A stretch of DNA of 64,000 nucleotides from Bacteroidales bacterium (GCA_017400135.1 JAFPVJ010000021.1:1-64000), one strand, 5' to 3'. Counted from the stretch's first letter, positions 18,201 to 26,742 are shown. The notes: generated by a model not told the origin, from the sequence alone. Translations and numbers: made by a program.

Positions 18201-20163
18201 TGTTCTCTTCGCTTTCTACCGTCCGTATCTTCTCTTCAAGCGCCTTGAGCTCCTGCTTCGCATCCTCGATCTTCTGCTGCATCTGCTTGATGAGAGGTTC
18301 GGAATTCTTGGACATGGCGAAGAAACCGATGTTGTTCTCGTAGGTATCGATGTCCTGCTGGAGGGCGTTGTACTTCTGGATCAGGATGTCCTTCTCGCTG
18401 CGCGGGGCGCGGGAGGCCTGACGGTTGTCCCGGCGGGGTCCCCGCTCTCCGAAGGTCGGGAACTTCTCCTGCATCGCCTCCCGGTAGCTGCGGGTGATGG
18501 CTTCCTTCTCCTTGAACGGGACGAAGCCGATCGCACGCCACTTCTCGTCGAAGTCGTGCATCGCAGCCTCGGCGGCCGCCTCATCCTCGGGCACGAAAGC
18601 CTTGATCTCCTCGATCAGGTGCTTCTTGGCCTTGAGGTTGCCGTAGAAATCGTTCTCGGGCTTGTTCTGCTTGTCGCGCTCGGCGAAGAACTCGTCGCAG
18701 GCGGCGCGGAAACGCTTCCAGAGCTGCTCGGACTTCTTGCGCGGCACGGCGCCGATCTCCTTCCACTTCTTCTGGAGATTGATGAATTCGTCGGTGGCTT
18801 TCTTCCACTCCGTGCTGGACTTGAGCGCCTCGGCAGCCTCGATGAGGGCCATCTTCTTCTCGAGGTTCTCGTTCATGTTGTCCTTGTAGGCGGAATAGAA
18901 GTCGCGCTTCTTCTCGAAGAACTTGTCGCAGCCGGCGCGGAAGCGGTCGTAGATCTTCTGGTTCTCCTTCTTGGAGGCGAAGCCGATGCCTTTCCACTCA
19001 GCCTGGATATTCTCGATCTCCTTGGTGAGGGCGTTCCACTCGCTGGAAGAAGAGACTTCCTTGGCAGCGATTTCCTCGATCCGCTCGCAGAGGGCGGTCT
19101 TGGCGGCAAGGTTCTCCTCCTGCTTCTCCTTCAGGCCTTCGAAATGGGCCTGGTAGCGTTTGTTGATGACGGCGGTCGCGGCACGGAAACGTTCCCAGAT
19201 GGAATCGCGGTACTCCTTGGCGACGGGGCCGAACTCCTTCCACTGCTCGTGGAGTTTCTGCAACTCGTGGAAAGCGGAAACGACATTCTCGTTTTCGGAG
19301 AGTTTCTCCGCCGCTTCGCAGAAGGCTTCCTTGGCTTCGAGGTTCTTCTTGAAATCGAGGTCACGCAGGTCGCGGTTGATCTTGACCATGTCGTAGAACT
19401 TCTCGACATAGAACTGATAGGTATCGTTGATATCCCTGAACTTCTGGTTGGGGACGGGACCGATGGAGCGCCAGCGCGCCTGGATCTCGCGGAAAGCCGG
19501 GAACGTGGCACTCACGTCCTCCTGCTTCTCGACGAGGTTCTTGAGATCCTCGATGACGGCCTCCTTGGCCGCGAGGTTGTTCTCCCGTTCCTTTTCCTGC
19601 TCCTTGTTGTACTCGGCCCTTTCACGCTTATAGTCGGCGTAAAGGTCCTTGAAAGCCGCTTCGATGGCCATGAAGGGATTCATCTTTCCGTCTTCCGTCA
19701 CAGGCTCGGCAGGAGCGGCGTCATCGGGCTCGGGACTGGTCTCCAGTCCGGCCTCGGCCTTTTCCTTGTTGAGTTTCTTGTAGAATGCGGACTTGATGGC
19801 TTCGGCCTCTTTCGACTTTTTCATCCGGTCCACGTCGTCCTTGAGGGCGGCGAAGAGATCGACCAGCTCGGCGAGGGTCTTGTCGAAGAGGCTGGGGGCC
19901 TCTTCCGGTGCGGGAGCGGGTGTTTCTTCGGCTGCAGAGGCTTCTTCCGCGACTGGGGCTTCGGGCTCCGGCTCAGCGACGGGCTCGGCTTCAGCTGCGG
20001 TCGCTTCCGGCTCGGTTTCAACAACCGGTTCCGGCTCAGCCACGGGGGCCTCAGGCTCCGCTACGGGCGTCTCCTGCTCAACGGTCTCTTCAATGACGGG
20101 GGTCTGGATGGTTTCAAGTACGTCTGACGTGGGCTGCACATCAGGGATGATCGTTTCGCTCAT
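18193..20163 (-). CDS. DUF349 repeat protein with acidic N-terminus
   Basis: The 656-residue protein has no signal peptide. Residues 1-95 are a Glu/Pro/Ala/Val low-complexity region. From about 150 to 580 there are at least five DUF349 repeats, each with a W-[RK]-x-[IF]-G-x-[VA] core (WRSIGPVPN, WKEFGPVAK, WKGIGFASK, WKEIGAVPR, WRAIGFVPF) followed by an alpha-helical segment. The C-terminal 60 residues are predicted coiled coil. DUF349 proteins are widespread in Bacteroidota with no firm function known to me. It overlaps yidC by 8 bases, so it is co-expressed with the insertase. Confidence 0.85.
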   Translation of the reverse strand: MSETIIPDVQPTSDVLETIQTPVIEETVEQETPVAEPEAPVAEPEPVVETEPEATAAEAEPVAEPEPEAPVAEEASAAEETPAPAPEEAPSLFDKTLAELVDLFAALKDDVDRMKKSKEAEAIKSAFYKKLNKEKAEAGLETSPEPDDAAPAEPVTEDGKMNPFMAIEAAFKDLYADYKRERAEYNKEQEKERENNLAAKEAVIEDLKNLVEKQEDVSATFPAFREIQARWRSIGPVPNQKFRDINDTYQFYVEKFYDMVKINRDLRDLDFKKNLEAKEAFCEAAEKLSENENVVSAFHELQKLHEQWKEFGPVAKEYRDSIWERFRAATAVINKRYQAHFEGLKEKQEENLAAKTALCERIEEIAAKEVSSSSEWNALTKEIENIQAEWKGIGFASKKENQKIYDRFRAGCDKFFEKKRDFYSAYKDNMNENLEKKMALIEAAEALKSSTEWKKATDEFINLQKKWKEIGAVPRKKSEQLWKRFRAACDEFFAERDKQNKPENDFYGNLKAKKHLIEEIKAFVPEDEAAAEAAMHDFDEKWRAIGFVPFKEKEAITRSYREAMQEKFPTFGERGPRRDNRQASRAPRSEKDILIQKYNALQQDIDTYENNIGFFAMSKNSEPLIKQMQQKIEDAKQELKALEEKIRTVESEENNG

Positions 20164-20204
20164 GGTTAATTAGAGTAACAAGTTAAAAATATAGTAATGG
20201 ACTA

Positions 20205-20212
20205 CAAATATA
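20205..20212 (-). promoter_or_regulatory. Bacteroidota -7 element for the DUF349-yidC operon
   Basis: The minus strand reads TATATTTG, an exact TAnnTTTG match, about 42 bases upstream of the DUF349 gene start. Confidence 0.5.
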
Positions 20213-20235
20213 TCATTTTTTTGGACATTCTTCGC

Positions 20236-20243
20236 TATTTTTG
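20236..20243 (+). promoter_or_regulatory. Bacteroidota -7 element for trmD
   Basis: TATTTTTG matches TAnnTTTG, 20 bases before the trmD ATG. A T-run ending in TTTG lies upstream, but only 12 bases away, too close for the usual -33 spacing. Confidence 0.5.
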
Positions 20244-20263
20244 CAACAGTAAATGCTTTCGCA

Positions 20264-20941
20264 ATGAGAATCGATATCCTGACCGTCGTCCCCGAGTTGC
20301 TCGAGAGCCCGCTGGGCCACTCCATCGTGGGACGCGCCATCAAGAAAGGCATCGTGGAAATCCACGTCCACAACATCCGGAAATATGGCCTGGGACCGCA
20401 CCGTTCGGTTGACGACTACTGCTACGGCGGAGACGCCGGAATGGTGATGATGGTGGAGCCGGTCTATAAAATGATAGAGGAGTTGAAGGCGGAACGGGAC
20501 TACGATGAGGTGATCTACATGTCCCCGGACGGCGAGATCCTGACCCAGGGCATCGCCAATGAGCTGTCGCTCAAGGAGAACATCATCCTCCTCTGCGGCC
20601 ACTACAAGGGTATCGACCACCGGATCCGGGAGCACCTTGTCACGCGGGAGATTTCCGTAGGAGACTATGTGGTCAGCGGCGGCGAGATTCCGGCGGCCAT
20701 CGTGGCGGATGCGATCGTCCGCCTGTTGCCCGGGGCCATCACCGACGAGACCTCGGCGCTCAGCGACAGTTTCCAGGATGACCTGCTCTCCCCTCCCATC
20801 TATACCCGGCCCGTGGAGTTCAACGGATGGAAGGTGCCGGATGTGCTGCTCAGCGGCAATCCCAAGCTGATCCGGGCCTGGCAGGACGAGCAGGCGCTGG
20901 AGCGCACGAAACGGCTGCGGCCGGAGCTACTTAATAAATAA
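20264..20941 (+). CDS. trmD: tRNA (guanine-N1-)-methyltransferase
   Basis: TrmD methylates G37 of tRNAs to prevent frameshifting. The 225-residue protein has the SPOUT trefoil-knot motifs [24 protein letters not shown] and [17 protein letters not shown], plus the N-terminal [21 protein letters not shown] and YGGDAGMVM. It begins with ATG after a Bacteroidota promoter and appears monocistronic. In many bacteria trmD lies with rpsP and rimM, but not here. Confidence 0.96.
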   Translation: MRIDILTVVPELLESPLGHSIVGRAIKKGIVEIHVHNIRKYGLGPHRSVDDYCYGGDAGMVMMVEPVYKMIEELKAERDYDEVIYMSPDGEILTQGIANELSLKENIILLCGHYKGIDHRIREHLVTREISVGDYVVSGGEIPAAIVADAIVRLLPGAITDETSALSDSFQDDLLSPPIYTRPVEFNGWKVPDVLLSGNPKLIRAWQDEQALERTKRLRPELLNK

Positions 20942-21006
20942 TTTTAATAAATATTTTATTTGATAAAAGATTTTTAGGTTTTTGTTGGAAACAATGAAAA
21001 AATGAT

Positions 21007-21014
21007 TACCTTTG
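21007..21014 (+). promoter_or_regulatory. Orphan Bacteroidota promoter between convergent genes
   Basis: TACCTTTG is an exact -7 match, with TTTG at 20981-20984 and TTGG at 20985-20988 as possible -33 elements (22 or 18 bases away). No gene longer than 60 codons follows in this direction before the terminator at 21108-21138. Confidence 0.45.
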
Positions 21015-21019
21015 CCATT

Positions 21020-21138
21020 GAAAAATGACAACACTCTACTCTTATTCTTAAGAGATACTAACCAACAATTAACCTTCTTTTAGGTAATACACTACTAACT
21101 AACCGATAAAAAAGCCCGCTGTGACAGCGGGCTTTTTT
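21020..21138 (+). ncRNA. Candidate small RNA (about 118 nt) ending at a strong terminator
   Basis: The unit is defined by the orphan promoter at 21007-21014 and the intrinsic terminator at 21108-21138. The intervening sequence is AT- and pyrimidine-rich and ends with several repeats of ACTAAC-type sequence. It contains one 8-codon frame (21025-21051, MTTLYSYS) that could be a leader peptide. It resembles no RNA family I recognise, and it could simply be a spurious promoter in an AT-rich gap. Confidence 0.35.
21108..21138. terminator. Bidirectional intrinsic terminator
   Basis: An 8-bp perfect GC stem (21114-21121 / 21125-21132) with a TGA loop is flanked by six A's on the left and six T's on the right. 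It therefore terminates in both directions. The stop codon of the minus-strand glutaminyl cyclase gene follows immediately. Confidence 0.9.
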
Positions 21139-21900
21139 CTAGTTTTCTTTCAATGTGATTTCGAACAATCGTTTCCAGTATTTGCCGGTCAGGTATATCT
21201 TCCCGTCGGCGGGATTGTGGGCGATGCCGTTGAGGACGTCGGTCCTGCGGTCCTGATACTGCCGGGGCAGCAGGCCCGTGCAGTCCACGGTGGCTTCGAC
21301 CTTTCCGTCGGAAGGATTGATGATCAGGATGATGTCCGATGTATAGACATTGGCCCAGATCTTCCCGCCGATGTATTCCAGTTCGTTGAGATAGCGGACC
21401 GGGCGGTCGTTCAGGCGCACGGTCACCGTCCGCTGTACCTTCAGGGATGGATCCATGAAGTAGAGGCGGGCCGAACCGTCCGAGGCGATCAGCTGCTTTC
21501 CGTCCGTGGTCAGGCCCCAGCCCTCGCGCGGATACCCGAAGGTCTTTTCATACTCCAGGGTCTCGGCATCATAGAGGAAGACAAGCTTGTTGGTCCAGGT
21601 CAGGATATACAGTTTTCCGTCCAGGACGACGGAGCCTTCGACGAAATACTTCCGGTCGAAGTCCAGGCGTTTCAGGGCCTTGCCGGTCTGGGGATCCACG
21701 ATGCGCATCGTGGATTCGCCCCACTGGCCGGTACTTTCGTACATCTTGCCGTCGTGGAAGAACAGGCCCTGGGTATAGGAGGTCTCATCGTGGGGATAGG
21801 ATGCGACCACCTGCGGCCGGTAGCTGCGGACTTTCGCCTCACAGCCGACCGGCAGCAGTACGATCGCGCACAACAGGACCAGCCTGAGGAAACTTCTCAC
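21139..21900 (-). CDS. Glutaminyl-peptide cyclotransferase (bacterial/plant beta-propeller type) lipoprotein
   Basis: The 253-residue protein has a lipoprotein signal with lipobox LPVGC (C20). The rest is a five-bladed propeller carrying the glutamine cyclotransferase motifs SYTQGLFF, GWGLTTDG, LNELEYIGGKIWANVY, LNGIAHNP and LTGKYW. These enzymes convert N-terminal Gln to pyroglutamate on exported proteins, which in Bacteroidota often follows signal peptidase cleavage before Gln. Translation starts at a GTG that shares one base with the stop of the upstream oxidoreductase gene, so it depends on coupling. Confidence 0.88.
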   Translation of the reverse strand: MRSFLRLVLLCAIVLLPVGCEAKVRSYRPQVVASYPHDETSYTQGLFFHDGKMYESTGQWGESTMRIVDPQTGKALKRLDFDRKYFVEGSVVLDGKLYILTWTNKLVFLYDAETLEYEKTFGYPREGWGLTTDGKQLIASDGSARLYFMDPSLKVQRTVTVRLNDRPVRYLNELEYIGGKIWANVYTSDIILIINPSDGKVEATVDCTGLLPRQYQDRRTDVLNGIAHNPADGKIYLTGKYWKRLFEITLKEN

Positions 21901-23246
21901 TACAGTTCGAGTTTATACCCCTTGCGATACTCGTAATGGAGCAGTTTCGTCGCTTCGGTGTCGTTGTTCATGAATTTCTGGACGATGGGATTCCAGACGA
22001 CGGGACGGCCGAGCGTCGCGGCGATGTTGCCGAGGTTGCAGACCGTGCAGGAGGAATGACCTACTTCGACCGGGACGTTGGGATCGATCCGGGACTTGAC
22101 CGAGTCGATGAACACCCTGTGGTGTCCGGCGCGAGCCTCGTAAGGCACGTCGGCGTTGGACACATCCTTCTTCATCTCGAACTTGGGATCCGAGCAGGTG
22201 AACTCGCCGCGGTGTACTTCGATCCAGCCCTCGCTGCCATAGAAGCGCACGCCCGGATTCTTGTTGCCGGGGGCGACGGGTCCTTCAGTCATCACGATGC
22301 CATTGTCGTATTTATAGGTAAGGCGGTCATAATAGCCGTAGCCGCGGGGAATCACCTCGCAGGGGCCGGACAGATCCTTGCCGATGCCCCACTGAGCGAT
22401 GTCGAACATGTGTGCGCCCCAGTCGGTCATCAGGCCGCCGCCCATCACCTTGTACCAGCGCCAGGCGCCCCAGAGTTTTTCCTTCGGCTCCTCGGGCGTA
22501 ATGATCGGATCGAGATCAGAGTGATAGTAAATGCTCTCCGGGAGCGGCCCGAGCCACTTGTCCCAGTTCAGGCCCGCAGGAACCTCCATCTTCGGAAGCT
22601 TGCAGTCGACCGGATGGCCGGTATTCGGATCCAGGTTGCGGCCCACGTAGACGTTGATGCGCTCGATCTTGCCCAGGTCGCCGTTGCGGACGATGTTGCA
22701 GGCATGGGTGAACTCCTCGCTGGAGCGCTGCTGGCTGCCGACCTGGAGGATGCGGTTGTACTTGCGGACCGCCTTGCAGAGCACCTGCCCCTCATAGATG
22801 GTCAGCGTCATCGGTTTCTCAAGATATACATCCTTGCCGGCCTTGAGGGCGGCCAGGGCGATGATGGCGTGCTGATGGTCCGGCACGGCGATGACGACGG
22901 CGTCGATGTCCGGGCGGGCGAGCAGGTCCTGATAGTCCTCATAGAGGTCCACGGCGACCTTTTTCTCTCCCTTTCCCTTGTAGTAAGCCGTCACTTCGCG
23001 CTCGAAGCGGTCGCGCTTGATGTCATACACGTCGCAGCCGGCCACGAGACGGACGTCGTCCATCTTCATGAAACTGCCCCAAAGATAATGCCCCTGCTGA
23101 CCGAGACCGATGAAGCCCATGCGGATCTTGTCACTGGCGGCAGCCGTTTTCTTGCGGGCGGCGGGAGCCGCACCGGCCAGTCCGGCGGGAATCATCGTCG
23201 CGGCGGCGCCGAGCGCCGAAACCTTGAGAAATTGTCTTCTTTCCAT
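21900..23246 (-). CDS. Gfo/Idh/MocA family oxidoreductase with Tat-like signal
   Basis: The 448-residue protein begins MERRQFLKVSALGAAA, a twin-arginine-like signal, and then has an NAD(P)-binding fold with GFIGLGQQGH near residue 46 and the family motif EKPMTL near residue 143. The C-terminal half is the usual alpha/beta substrate domain. Family members oxidise or isomerise sugars and inositols, and some exported Bacteroidota members are glycosidases with bound NAD. The substrate cannot be told from sequence. It forms an operon with the glutaminyl cyclase gene. Confidence 0.85.
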   Translation of the reverse strand: MERRQFLKVSALGAAATMIPAGLAGAAPAARKKTAAASDKIRMGFIGLGQQGHYLWGSFMKMDDVRLVAGCDVYDIKRDRFEREVTAYYKGKGEKKVAVDLYEDYQDLLARPDIDAVVIAVPDHQHAIIALAALKAGKDVYLEKPMTLTIYEGQVLCKAVRKYNRILQVGSQQRSSEEFTHACNIVRNGDLGKIERINVYVGRNLDPNTGHPVDCKLPKMEVPAGLNWDKWLGPLPESIYYHSDLDPIITPEEPKEKLWGAWRWYKVMGGGLMTDWGAHMFDIAQWGIGKDLSGPCEVIPRGYGYYDRLTYKYDNGIVMTEGPVAPGNKNPGVRFYGSEGWIEVHRGEFTCSDPKFEMKKDVSNADVPYEARAGHHRVFIDSVKSRIDPNVPVEVGHSSCTVCNLGNIAATLGRPVVWNPIVQKFMNNDTEATKLLHYEYRKGYKLEL

Positions 23247-23287
23247 ACTTTATTTTGGTTAATAGTTCTTCTGTGTCCAAATCTTTT

Positions 23288-23295
23288 CAAATGTA
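23288..23295 (-). promoter_or_regulatory. Bacteroidota -7 element for the oxidoreductase operon
   Basis: The minus strand reads TACATTTG, matching TAnnTTTG, about 42 bases upstream of the oxidoreductase start. Confidence 0.5.
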
Positions 23296-23336
23296 CGAAA
23301 AAATCCCTTTCCTTGTCCACCTCTCCCCCACAATCG

Positions 23337-24464
23337 CTAACGGATCCCCGTCGCCGCCTTGACGCGCGACAGCGTCTTCTGCATCTCGTCATAGTCGGAG
23401 GGATCGCGCCAGGCATCCCGACGGCCTTCCCATTCATCGGGGAAAAGCGTAGCGTAGCCGGTGATGAGTTTCCCCGGAAGCGTACACCACATGAAACGAA
23501 GCTCGGGCTCCAGCATCCGCTTGCGGCCAGACCAGTCGTCGTGCGTAAAGCGAAGCGTAACCATCAGTTCCAGACGCGTGTTCTCCTTGCTCATGTTGGA
23601 GACGGCGTTCCCCATCGAATAGATCACCGGCACGCCGCCGATGTGCGTCGTATCCTGGACGACGTGCGGATGCGCCCCGACGACGACATCCGCTCCCCGG
23701 TCCGCAAGCCAGCGGGCCCATTCCTCCTGGTCAGGGGCATGACGCAAGTGATACTCCTCGCCCCAGTGCGGCAGGGCCACGATGAAATCCGCGCCCGCCG
23801 CTTTCGCCCGGGCGATCATGGCTTCGACCTCTTCCTTGTCCATGCGCCCCAGCTTCGGCCACTCGAAAGGCTGGGGATCCAGATTGGTGCCGTAGGTAAA
23901 ATTGACGAATGCGATGCGCAGGCCCCCGGCTTCCAGCAGCAGCGGCATCAGGGACCGTTCCTCCTCGGGCGTACGCGACACGCCCGTCTGTGCCACGCCC
24001 AGCGAATCCCGCATGGCGTCATAGACCTCCAGCGTGCGCTCCAGGCCTTTCCGCCCCTTGTCGATGATGTGGTTGTTGGCTGTCAGCATCAGGTCCAGTC
24101 CCAGCTCCCGGCAGACTGTCCAGGCGTATGCGTCCGGCGCCGAGAAGCAGGGATAGCCCGTGTAGGGCGTCCCGGCCAGGGTGAATTCCATGTTGGCGAC
24201 GGCGATGTCGGCCTCGCGCATCGGGGCGGAGACACGGCTGAAGAATTCCACGTAGTCGTGCTTCAGCTGCGGGAGATGCATCATCACGTCCCCGATCAGC
24301 CGGACCGTCACCGTATCCGTCTCGAAGGTGAGCTGCCGGGCAGCCGGAACGCTGCAGTCCCAATAGGTCGTAGGCGGGACCCGCAGCTCCTGCGCACGCA
24401 ACAAGACGCCGGCCGGGAGGAGGACGGCGGCAAGCAGGCACAAGTTTTTCGCATTCAAACGCAT
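23337..24464 (-). CDS. CapA family (metallophosphatase-like) exported protein
   Basis: The 375-residue protein has a signal peptide (residues 1-24) and the PGA_cap/CapA fold: RLIGDVMMHLP, NNHIIDKGRKGL, ALPHWGEEYH and GADVVVGAHPHVVQ. These are the metal-ligand positions of calcineurin-like enzymes. CapA relatives take part in poly-gamma-glutamate capsule synthesis, but in Bacteroidota they usually stand alone and their role is unclear. No capB/capC partner is nearby. The ATG at 24464 is chosen because the frame upstream runs antisense through rnpB. A near-consensus -7 element (TATATTTA, 24473-24480) would give a very short leader. Confidence 0.83.
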   Translation of the reverse strand: MRLNAKNLCLLAAVLLPAGVLLRAQELRVPPTTYWDCSVPAARQLTFETDTVTVRLIGDVMMHLPQLKHDYVEFFSRVSAPMREADIAVANMEFTLAGTPYTGYPCFSAPDAYAWTVCRELGLDLMLTANNHIIDKGRKGLERTLEVYDAMRDSLGVAQTGVSRTPEEERSLMPLLLEAGGLRIAFVNFTYGTNLDPQPFEWPKLGRMDKEEVEAMIARAKAAGADFIVALPHWGEEYHLRHAPDQEEWARWLADRGADVVVGAHPHVVQDTTHIGGVPVIYSMGNAVSNMSKENTRLELMVTLRFTHDDWSGRKRMLEPELRFMWCTLPGKLITGYATLFPDEWEGRRDAWRDPSDYDEMQKTLSRVKAATGIR

Positions 24465-24492
24465 CTGGACTGTAAATATACATATTTTTTCG

Positions 24493-24500
24493 TACCTTTG
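24493..24500 (+). promoter_or_regulatory. Bacteroidota -7 element for rnpB
   Basis: TACCTTTG is an exact TAnnTTTG match placed just before the 5' end of the RNase P RNA. It is back-to-back with the capA-like gene start. Confidence 0.6.
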
Positions 24501-24506
24501 CCGCAC

Positions 24507-24825
24507 TTTGAAACAGGCGGGACGATCCGTCGCGGCCGCAAGGCTGAGGAAAGTCCGGGCAGGACAGGGCACCCCGCTGCGGAAAGCGCAGGTGGGAGTA
24601 ATCTCAGGGGATCCGTAACAGAAAAAAACCGCCCCTCCGGGGCAAGGGTGAAAACGCGAGGCAAGAGCTCACGACCTGCAGCAGCGATGTCGCAGGGGTA
24701 CGGACCCGGGGCCTGCAAGACCAAGTATACCGGCAGATGAGGACGGCCCGTCCGATGCCGGGGGGTAGGTCGCGAAGATAAATGACGGAAGCGAACAGAA
24801 CCCGGCTTACGGTCCCGCCTTTTTT
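24507..24825 (+). ncRNA. rnpB: RNase P RNA, bacterial class A
   Basis: This is the catalytic RNA of RNase P, which trims the 5' leader from tRNAs. Universal segments are present: GAGGAAAGTCCGGGC from 24546, ACAGAAA from 24618, AGGGTGAAAACGCG around 24644, AGAGCTCACGACC around 24665, and ATAAATGACGGAAGCGAACAG from 24778. P1 is formed by 24515-24523 pairing with 24812-24820, and a T-run follows to end transcription. Open frames in this stretch are fortuitous. The 5' and 3' ends are estimates from the promoter and P1. Confidence 0.95.
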
Positions 24826-25897
24826 ATTCCGATTTCCTGTGACGCAGACGGTCCCAGCGCGAACGGCTGGAAGACCGGCGCTTGTTCATCTTCGACAGCA
24901 TCACCTCCTTGAAATTGCTCGTCAGGTTCGGGAAACGCGTCTGGAACCGCGCCAGGAGCTCCTTCATATAAGATTCGACGTGACGGATCTTCTTCTCGTG
25001 ATACAGCTCGTCGAAGGTGATCAGGATCGCCGTCTCCTCCACTTCCCCGAACTCGTGGTTCACCGCCGTGCCCAGCATCTTCATCGTGGGAGAAATCTGC
25101 ATGTAGGAATTGACCAGCGGCGGAATTGAAGTCCCCAGCGACTTGATCGCATCCTTCAGGCAGACATAATCCTTCTTGAATTCCTCCTCTTTCAGGATCA
25201 GGCCCGCGACACGGCGGTCCAGCTGCGGCACGACGGGATCGATGGGCTGCACGAGGTGCTCGCTGCCTCCGAAATGCTTCCACAGGAAATGGAGGATCAA
25301 GTCGCGTCCGAGCGGATCATACGAAGGATACATCGTCATCTTGCCGAAGAAGAAATACATGTTGGGATGGTGTACCATCAGGGTCGCCAGTCCGTCCCAG
25401 AGATTGTCCAAAGCGAACAGGGCCTTCGCCCCCGCCTTGGAGCTCTGGTAATCGGGCGTCACGAAAGAGCGCCCCAGCTCGATGGTGTGCGGAATGTAGT
25501 CCCGTACGAATTCCTCGGAGAAATGGAACATGTGCGAGGTGGCCAGCACGGGCTGCCCGTCCTCCCCGATCTTGATGTCCGAGCCCAGGATGTAACGGTA
25601 GCCGCCGATGATGGCCTGCGCATCCGGATCCCAGACCAGCAGCTGCTGGTAGGGGTTCTCCATGGTGTCGAACTCGTCCAGATCCATCGCCAGGCCGGCG
25701 CTGCCGCCCGCCTGCCGGAAACTGATTTCGCGGAGACGGCCGATTTCCCGGACCGTGTTCGGGGCATTCTGCCAGTTGACCACGTAGATCTCGTTGTCTC
25801 CGTGGTTGGTCTTGCGCTGCAACTTGTCCGGCGTCAGTTCCGCCAGGATCAATTCCTTGTCAACGGGAGCGATGATCTCTTCCATATTACAATTCAT
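24824..25897 (-). CDS. glsB: Glycine lipid N-acyltransferase, GlsB-like (GNAT/OlsB family)
   Basis: The 357-residue protein resembles the OlsB/hemolysin-type GNAT acyltransferases: REIGRLREISFR, YQQLLVWDPDAQAIIGGYRYI, HTIELGRSFVTPDYQ and PNMYFFFGKMTMYPSYDP. In Bacteroides the orthologous pair GlsB/GlsA builds N-acyl-acyloxyacyl glycine lipids, with GlsB acylating glycine. Its partner gene lies immediately upstream and overlaps it, as in Bacteroides. The start could be 25897, or the ATG at 25885 just one base after the glsA stop. The C-terminus is very basic. It converges on rnpB with no gap. Confidence 0.8.
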   Translation of the reverse strand: MNCNMEEIIAPVDKELILAELTPDKLQRKTNHGDNEIYVVNWQNAPNTVREIGRLREISFRQAGGSAGLAMDLDEFDTMENPYQQLLVWDPDAQAIIGGYRYILGSDIKIGEDGQPVLATSHMFHFSEEFVRDYIPHTIELGRSFVTPDYQSSKAGAKALFALDNLWDGLATLMVHHPNMYFFFGKMTMYPSYDPLGRDLILHFLWKHFGGSEHLVQPIDPVVPQLDRRVAGLILKEEEFKKDYVCLKDAIKSLGTSIPPLVNSYMQISPTMKMLGTAVNHEFGEVEETAILITFDELYHEKKIRHVESYMKELLARFQTRFPNLTSNFKEVMLSKMNKRRSSSRSRWDRLRHRKSE

Positions 25898-26702
25898 ATA
25901 CTTTGGATCGCACCCACTGGGCCCACTCGTAGGGCGTGCGGCTGCTGTCGAATGTTTCGGGGGCTATCGGGTCGCCGAAGACCACCTTAAAGGTGCCGTG
26001 GCGGGCCTTGTACATCTCGTCGGGCAAAAGGAGCATGGCCAGGTTGAACTTGATGCCCAGGCGCTTGCACCAGTTGGCGACGCGATAGAAGCGTTTGGAA
26101 TTCTGCGCGATGAAATGGACGGGAACGACCTGGCGGCCCGTCATCACGCTCTTGCGGATGAAGGCCTTGCCCCAGGGCAGGTCCTGGATCCGGCCGTCGA
26201 TCCTGCGGGAGCAGAGTTTGCCGGGAAACATGATCATCTGGTCATCCGACAGGAAAGCCTCGTCAATCTTGGAAGCCAGGCTGCGGTCCTGGTCCTTTCC
26301 CATCACGTTGACGCCGACGCAAAGCGGCGCCAGGCCCTTCAGATTCATCAGCAGGTCGTTGACCAGATAGCGTATCTTGCCGTCGAACGCCTCTCCCACG
26401 ATGCCGCCCAGGGCCACGCCGTCAATCCCGCCCAGCGGATGGTTGGAAACAAAGGTGTACTTCGTCTGCCCGGAGGTGTCGAACTTGTCGAAGCCCCGCA
26501 CGTCCAGCGTGACGTCCAGAAACTTGATGGCGTTGGTGCAGAACTCCACCCCGGAATAACCTTGCGTCAGGTATTCGTTGATATAATCCACATGCAGGAG
26601 GCGTTTCATCCCGTTCACGAGGAACTGCGGGATCTTTTTGCCTTTCGCTTTTGCGGCGACGATCTTGTCCAGATCGATCGCCATTTCCGGATGCTTGTTC
26701 AT
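25887..26702 (-). CDS. glsA: Glycine lipid O-acyltransferase, GlsA-like (PlsC family)
   Basis: The 271-residue protein has the PlsC-type motif SNHPLGGIDG around residue 92 (His and Asp of the acyltransferase active site), FPGKLCSRR, and PVHFIAQNSKRFYRVAN. It lacks obvious membrane spans except a possible amphipathic N-terminus. In Bacteroides GlsA adds the second acyl chain to N-acyl glycine. Co-occurrence and overlap with glsB make this more likely than a phospholipid-specific PlsC, although that cannot be excluded. Confidence 0.8.
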   Translation of the reverse strand: MNKHPEMAIDLDKIVAAKAKGKKIPQFLVNGMKRLLHVDYINEYLTQGYSGVEFCTNAIKFLDVTLDVRGFDKFDTSGQTKYTFVSNHPLGGIDGVALGGIVGEAFDGKIRYLVNDLLMNLKGLAPLCVGVNVMGKDQDRSLASKIDEAFLSDDQMIMFPGKLCSRRIDGRIQDLPWGKAFIRKSVMTGRQVVPVHFIAQNSKRFYRVANWCKRLGIKFNLAMLLLPDEMYKARHGTFKVVFGDPIAPETFDSSRTPYEWAQWVRSKVYEL

Positions 26703-26722
26703 TAGGAGAGGTGCTATCAGGA

Positions 26723-26730
26723 CAAATATA
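26723..26730 (-). promoter_or_regulatory. Bacteroidota -7 element for glsA-glsB
   Basis: The minus strand reads TATATTTG, an exact match, 21 bases upstream of the glsA start. A TTGC in the -33 region lies about 20 bases further upstream. Confidence 0.5.
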
Positions 26731-26742
26731 AGAAAAAAACCT

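Noticed and set aside
21900-23246. Tat-dependent export of the oxidoreductase as evidence for a Tat system
   Set aside because: The RR motif is present, but no tat genes lie in the window and many Bacteroidales lack Tat, so no conclusion is drawn.
24455-24724. Minus-strand frame inside rnpB
   Set aside because: It lies across the structured RNA and has no protein-like features.
21936-24740. 934-codon plus-strand open frame over the oxidoreductase and CapA genes
   Set aside because: It crosses two well-supported minus-strand genes and their intergenic region and part of rnpB. No domain was seen.
24782-25129. Short plus-strand frame starting at the end of rnpB
   Set aside because: It overlaps the conserved 3' part of RNase P RNA and then runs antisense to glsB.
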